A DNA stretch of 64,000 bases from Haloferax sulfurifontis ATCC BAA-897 (GTDB lineage: Archaea; Halobacteriota; Halobacteria; Halobacteriales; Haloferacaceae). The stretch is taken from contig NZ_AOLM01000028.1 in the NCBI RefSeq assembly GCF_000337835.1, positions 62,001-126,000 on the forward strand, given 5' to 3'. Shown in pieces: positions 60,489-64,000 of this stretch (positions are counted from its first letter, which is position 1; each line of letters begins with the position of its first letter). The translations under genes and the position numbers were made by a program. The notes beneath the pieces are model-generated. The model was not told where the DNA came from. It saw only the letters and a list, made by a program, of their open reading frames with translations, and did no database searches.

Positions 60489-61103
60489 TCACGCGTCCCG
60501 TCCCGTCAGCCTGCGCCGCGGATACGACTGCGCCCCGCCCCGCGTGTTCCGCGCGATAATCGTCGCCGTCGCGGACTGCCGGTCGTCGCGGGGTTCGGTC
60601 GTCTCGTCGTAGTAGAGCACGGTGAGGTCGAGACAGGCGCGGAGCAGTTCGTTCGAGTCGAAGCGGTATCTGTCGGTGCTCGGCCCCACCGTCGCCGGCG
60701 GGTCGGCCCGCAGGTGGTGCTGGTAGAACAGCACGCCGCCGGGCTTCAGCACCGCCTTGACGTCGGCGAGGCGGTCCAGCGTCCGGAAGTAGCTGATGGT
60801 GACGAGGTCGTACCTCGACTCGGGGAACTCGTGGGTCGTCGCGTCGGCCCGAATCGTCTCCACGCGGTCGGCGAACCCGCGGGAACGGGCGCGCTCGTCG
60901 ACGATGCTCAGCCCCTCGCCGGACTGGTCGAGCGCGTCCACCCGGTAGCCGTTCGCGGCGAGAAACAGCGCGTTGCGACCGTTGCCGGCCGCCACGTCGA
61001 GCGCGCGGCCGTCGGGCAGTTCGTCGAGGTACGCCCGGAGCACCGGCGACGGCTCCGGGTCGGTCGGGTACGTTCCGGTCCGGTAGCGTTCGTCCCACTC
61101 CAT
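60489..61103 (-). CDS. class I SAM-dependent methyltransferase
   Basis: The 204-residue protein has the Rossmann motif I LDVAAGNGRNALFLAANGY, with DALDQS as acidic loop, and VTISYFRTLDRL. It resembles TehB-like methyltransferases. The substrate is unknown. It is divergent from a rhodanese gene that begins about 100 bases away. Confidence 0.92.
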   Translation of the reverse strand: MEWDERYRTGTYPTDPEPSPVLRAYLDELPDGRALDVAAGNGRNALFLAANGYRVDALDQSGEGLSIVDERARSRGFADRVETIRADATTHEFPESRYDLVTISYFRTLDRLADVKAVLKPGGVLFYQHHLRADPPATVGPSTDRYRFDSNELLRACLDLTVLYYDETTEPRDDRQSATATIIARNTRGGAQSYPRRRLTGRDA

Positions 61104-61205
61104 ACGGGCGCTACGCGGACCGCCGTGTTCAAGCTACGGCGTCGGTCTCGGCGGGCGGGCCGCGGAAGCGCCAGCGCTTTCCGCGCCAGCGACGTGGTGG
61201 TAGCC

Positions 61206-61574
61206 GTGCCCTCGATTCGCCCCGACGAACTCGCCGCCCGCCTCGACGACGGGGACGGCCCCTTCGTCCTCGATGTCCGCCCGGAGTCGAACTACCGACG
61301 CGGCGCAATCGACGGGAGCCGAAACGTCCCCGTCTACGACGACCTCCGGTCGGGCGACGACGCCTCGCTTCGGCGCCGGCTGGACGAGATTCCGCGGGAC
61401 CGCGACGTGGTCGTCGTCTGTAAGATGGGCGTCGTCGCAAAGCGGGCGACGGGGCTCCTCCGCGAGGAGGGGTACGACGCGGCGACGCTCGCGGGCGGGA
61501 TGAGCGGGTGGAACGGTTACCAGCGCGGGTCGCTGAGCTACAAACTCCGGTCTTTCGTCTGGCGGCTGTTCTGA
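61206..61574 (+). CDS. rhodanese-like domain protein
   Basis: The 122-residue single rhodanese domain starts at the GTG at 61206 (MPSIRPDELAARLDDG), the earliest start that fits the family length, although the frame stays open upstream as a shadow of the methyltransferase gene. VLDVRPESNYRRGAIDGSRN and the active-site loop VVVVCKMGVVAKRA, with the persulfide Cys in CKMGVV, are visible. It probably carries sulfur or handles redox. Confidence 0.88.
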   Translation: MPSIRPDELAARLDDGDGPFVLDVRPESNYRRGAIDGSRNVPVYDDLRSGDDASLRRRLDEIPRDRDVVVVCKMGVVAKRATGLLREEGYDAATLAGGMSGWNGYQRGSLSYKLRSFVWRLF

Positions 61575-61685
61575 GTCTCCGCTCGCGGCGCGCCGAGCGC
61601 GTGGGCGATCGCCCGATATGACAAAGAGCCAATACTCTCACCGGCAGTACGGCCACTTATCCGTCTCCGGCAGAGAGTACGCGGT

Positions 61686-62153
61686 ATGACGATTGAAACC
61701 GGCGACTCCGTTTCGCTCGAATACGTCGGACAGCTCCCTGACGGCACGATTTTCGACACGTCGCGTCAGGACGTGGCCGAGGCCGAGGGTCTCGCGGAGG
61801 CCCAGCCCGACCGCGACTACGAGCCGCTCGCGGTCGAGGTCGGCGCGGGAACCGTCATCGAGGGGCTCGACGAGGCGCTCGTCGGCATGTCCGTCGGCGA
61901 CGAGGAGAGCATCGAAATCCCGCCGGAGAAGGCCTACGGCGAGCACGACGAGGACCTCGTCCGCGAGCACGAGACCGAACAGCTCCGCGAGGTGCTCGGC
62001 GACGAGCCCGAGGAAGGCCTGTACGTCCAGACCCAGCAGGGCGGCCTCGGCGAAATCGTCCACGCCGACGACGACGTGGTCCGCATCGACTTCAACCACG
62101 AACTCGCCGGCGAGACGCTCGTCTTCGACGTCGAAATCCTCGACGCGAACTGA
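61686..62153 (+). CDS. FKBP-type peptidyl-prolyl cis-trans isomerase (SlyD-like)
   Basis: The 155-residue protein shows the archaeal short FKBP pattern: GDSVSLEYVGQLPDGTIFDT, then GAGTVIEGLDEALVGMSVGD and the inserted-in-flap domain region with IPPEKAYGEHDEDLV, ending FNHELAGETLVFDVEIL. It assists protein folding. A stem-loop with a T-run follows at 62167, so it is a single-gene transcript. Confidence 0.95.
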   Translation: MTIETGDSVSLEYVGQLPDGTIFDTSRQDVAEAEGLAEAQPDRDYEPLAVEVGAGTVIEGLDEALVGMSVGDEESIEIPPEKAYGEHDEDLVREHETEQLREVLGDEPEEGLYVQTQQGGLGEIVHADDDVVRIDFNHELAGETLVFDVEILDAN

Positions 62154-62166
62154 GCTGAACTGAACT

Positions 62167-62198
62167 GAGCCGCCGTCTCGCGGCTCGGTGCGTTTTTT
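62167..62198 (+). terminator. intrinsic-type terminator after FKBP gene
   Basis: GAGCCGC (62167-62173) and GCGGCTC (62180-62186) form a perfect 7-bp stem with a CGTCTC loop, followed by TTTTTT at 62193-62198. Placed just after the FKBP stop, it should end that transcript. Confidence 0.75.
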
Positions 62199-62204
62199 CT
62201 CCCG

Positions 62205-62978
62205 CTACTCGCGCCACCGCGCGATAGCGTACACCGCTCCTCCGACGAGAAGCAGGACCGCGCCGACGCCCGCGACGCCGAGGCCGACGACGAGCGCGGC
62301 CCCGAAGCCGAAGTCGTCGACGTGCGTGTAGGCGGTGATGCTGTAGAGCGTCCCCTCCTTCTCGACGAGCGCCGGGAGGCGGTCCACGAAGGCGTCGTTC
62401 ACCCGCGGTCGGTAGCCGAGGTCGTCCGAGGAGTTCCGGAGGATTCTGTCGACTGTCTCTCTCGCTTCCGGCGAGAGGTTCGCGTAGCTGTACGCGCCCC
62501 GCTCGACGGTGGTGTTGGCGACGCGCTGGAGCGTGGCGTTTCGCGCGGTGACGACCGAGCCGTTTTCGCGCACGCTGAACCGGTAGTACTGGTCGCGCTC
62601 GCCGTAGGCGTCGTGGACGTACGTGTTGTTCCGCGCGATGGCGCGGAGGTCGGCTCTCGCGCCCGCCGCCGTCGTTCGGGCGGTGCCGTTCCGCATCGCC
62701 GCCTCCAGCGCCTCGCGGGTTTCGTTCGGCACGCGGTACTCGCCGGCCGAGTACCGCTGGCTCACCTGATGCACCGAAATCGAGACCGACCGGCCGTGAC
62801 GGCGCACGATGTGCTCGATGTCCGAGTGGTTCGCGAGCGTGACCGGCTCGGCCCGGTACGACTGCGAGGTTTGCGGCGGCGGCGACGTCGCGTCCGCGAG
62901 CGCGGGCAGATACACCGGCGCGGGGAGGCAGACGAGACCGACCACCGCGAGGAGGAGAGCGAGTTTCCGGAGACGCAT
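62205..62978 (-). CDS. exported, membrane-anchored protein of unknown function
   Basis: The 257-residue protein starts with a hydrophobic signal segment (LRKLALLLAVVGLVCLPAPV) and ends with one strong transmembrane helix (FGFGAALVVGLGVAGVGAVL) before a short basic tail. The exterior domain between them is polar, with several potential N-glycosylation sequons (for example NHS, NET, NTT). It resembles haloarchaeal surface proteins of the DUF family type, but I do not recognise it. Confidence 0.75.
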   Translation of the reverse strand: MRLRKLALLLAVVGLVCLPAPVYLPALADATSPPPQTSQSYRAEPVTLANHSDIEHIVRRHGRSVSISVHQVSQRYSAGEYRVPNETREALEAAMRNGTARTTAAGARADLRAIARNNTYVHDAYGERDQYYRFSVRENGSVVTARNATLQRVANTTVERGAYSYANLSPEARETVDRILRNSSDDLGYRPRVNDAFVDRLPALVEKEGTLYSITAYTHVDDFGFGAALVVGLGVAGVGAVLLLVGGAVYAIARWRE

Positions 62979-63039
62979 TATCGGGCGTTCCGCCGAGTCG
63001 GGTAAGTGCTTTTTCCCCGGCTCGGGGGTTCGTCGGCCC

Positions 63040-64000
63040 CTACTCGTCCAGCGGCGGGTTCGCGTCGAGGCAGTCTTCGACCCGCTCGCGCTCCTCGCGG
63101 GCCGCGGCCAGCTCGTCTGCGACGACGCCCCGCCGGAGGCGGTCGCGCTGGTCTTCGGTGAGTTCCGCGCGGGCGACCGCGGCGTCGCGGAGGCGGTCGT
63201 AGGACTCCTCGTACGTCAGTTCGTGGACTTCCCGGGCGCGGGCGACCGTCTCGTCGTCGGCGAATCGACTCCCGACGGCGACGAGTTCCTTCGTCCGCCA
63301 GCGGAGTTCCGAGGCGGACGCCGGCGGCCACGACACGGTCAGCGAGTCGGCGTCGAGCGTCTCCAGAAACCGTTTGTTCGTCCCGACGGCCGCGGAGAAC
63401 CGCTTGGGGTCCTCGACGTAGTGGTCGAGCTTCGACCGCGAGTAGCCGGCGTACTCGACGAGCGTCGGAATCGGCTCGTCGCCGATGGCGGCGGTTTCGA
63501 GGTACTCGCGCAGTCGCTCGGGGGGACTGGGCGTCTCGACCAGCGGGTACGACTCGGCGGCCGCCAGCCACGCGAGCACCCCGCGGGCCGACGACTCGGC
63601 GCGGAACCGGTCGAACGCCTCGGTGACGGCGTCGTCGTATCGCTCGATGGGGTCGCGGAGTTCGTCCACCGGCGCGTCGATGTCGGCCTCGCCGAGTTCC
63701 CGCACGCGTTCGAGGCGGTCGACTCGCGCGTCGAGTTCGTCTGCCCGCTCCCGCAGTCGCCGGCGGGCGCTCCGGTAGTCGTCTCTCGCCTCGTCCAGTT
63801 CGCCGAGGAGCGCCGCCTCCTCGCGGGCGGGGGCCAACTCGCGTCTGGCCTGCTCGAAGTCGGACGCCGACAGCGACGAGGTGATGCCGGTCGTGAGCGA
63901 CTCGTTGGCGTCGATGAAGGCGTCGCTGTGGCGCACGTCCGCGGGGACCTCCTCCAACCGGTCCGACAGCGCCTCGCGGAACGCGACGTAGCCTTCGAGG
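63040..64000 (-). CDS. coiled-coil-rich haloarchaeal protein, 5' end beyond window
   Basis: The frame remains open to the right edge at 64000 (codons continue as LEGYVAFREALSDRLEEV), so the true start is outside. The visible 320 residues include an extended helical coiled-coil stretch (about 40-90 from the visible TTG: DDYRSARRRLRERADELDAR), a central globular part and a second helical end. It appears to be a haloarchaea-specific family (DUF7118-like by impression) of unknown role. An internal TTG at 63957 could be mistaken for the start. Confidence 0.75.
   Translation of the reverse strand, partial: LEGYVAFREALSDRLEEVPADVRHSDAFIDANESLTTGITSSLSASDFEQARRELAPAREEAALLGELDEARDDYRSARRRLRERADELDARVDRLERVRELGEADIDAPVDELRDPIERYDDAVTEAFDRFRAESSARGVLAWLAAAESYPLVETPSPPERLREYLETAAIGDEPIPTLVEYAGYSRSKLDHYVEDPKRFSAAVGTNKRFLETLDADSLTVSWPPASASELRWRTKELVAVGSRFADDETVARAREVHELTYEESYDRLRDAAVARAELTEDQRDRLRRGVVADELAAAREERERVEDCLDANPPLDE

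Overview
The window is high-GC (roughly two thirds G+C by eye), acidic-proteome haloarchaeal DNA. Signs are Asp/Glu-rich proteins, twin-arginine lipoprotein signals, many ATGA-type gene overlaps, TATA-like boxes about 25 nt before starts with almost no leader, Bat-type and DICT-domain regulators, and Rec/PAS sensor proteins. Gene content resembles Haloferax and relatives (order Haloferacales); the species cannot be fixed from the sequence alone. I see no rRNA, tRNA, CRISPR array or transposase.

Layout. 1-2648: end of a GlmU-like nucleotidyltransferase/acetyltransferase and glmS (amino-sugar synthesis). 2841-7756: regulators (winged-helix, DICT, HxlR, Rrf2, Rec-PAS-GAF) and small unknowns. 7852-10639: a second, complete GlmU-like gene and an IMPDH/GMP-reductase-family gene, then about 700 bp of AT-richer non-coding DNA.

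11335-30637 is a catabolic island. Leftward: a flavoprotein, a complete Liv-type ABC importer (livJ, H, M, G, F), two MmgE/PrpD enzymes and an IclR regulator. Rightward: an NTF2/SnoaL-like protein, an LLM-class flavin/F420 oxidoreductase, an isochorismatase-fold amidohydrolase, a hydantoinase-type cyclic amidase, a family III CoA-transferase, an HMG-CoA-lyase-like enzyme, an aconitase-type hydratase (large and small subunits); then a leftward MFS transporter. Together they look like uptake and degradation of an unidentified cyclic amide or imide: ring opening, deamidation, hydration of an unsaturated diacid, CoA activation and aldol-type cleavage. This is the best candidate for an undescribed system.

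30953-36672: a VOC protein, a Bat-type regulator and a histidine-utilisation operon hutU-hutI-hutH that lacks hutG. 36724-51260 holds three paralogous TAT-lipoprotein iron/siderophore-type binding proteins; each promoter has a TTTAGG-n4-CCTAAA-like palindrome just before the start codon, suggesting one DtxR-family iron regulon. Between them lie a small zinc-ribbon protein, a LUD-domain protein, cobyric acid synthase, an acyl-CoA synthetase, a PAS histidine kinase, a NosL-like lipoprotein, a DoxX protein, a DUF1028 protein and a TetR regulator. 51428-54317: a Rec-PAS histidine kinase and a ribbon-helix-helix protein.

54504-59340 is a tight three-gene operon: an NRAMP-fold transporter that has lost the usual metal-binding residues, followed by hydantoinase/oxoprolinase subunits HyuA and HyuB. 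It is probably a cyclic-amide transport and hydrolysis unit. 59443-64000: an OB-fold-like protein, a methyltransferase, a rhodanese, an FKBP-type prolyl isomerase, an exported membrane-anchored protein, and a gene running off the right edge.
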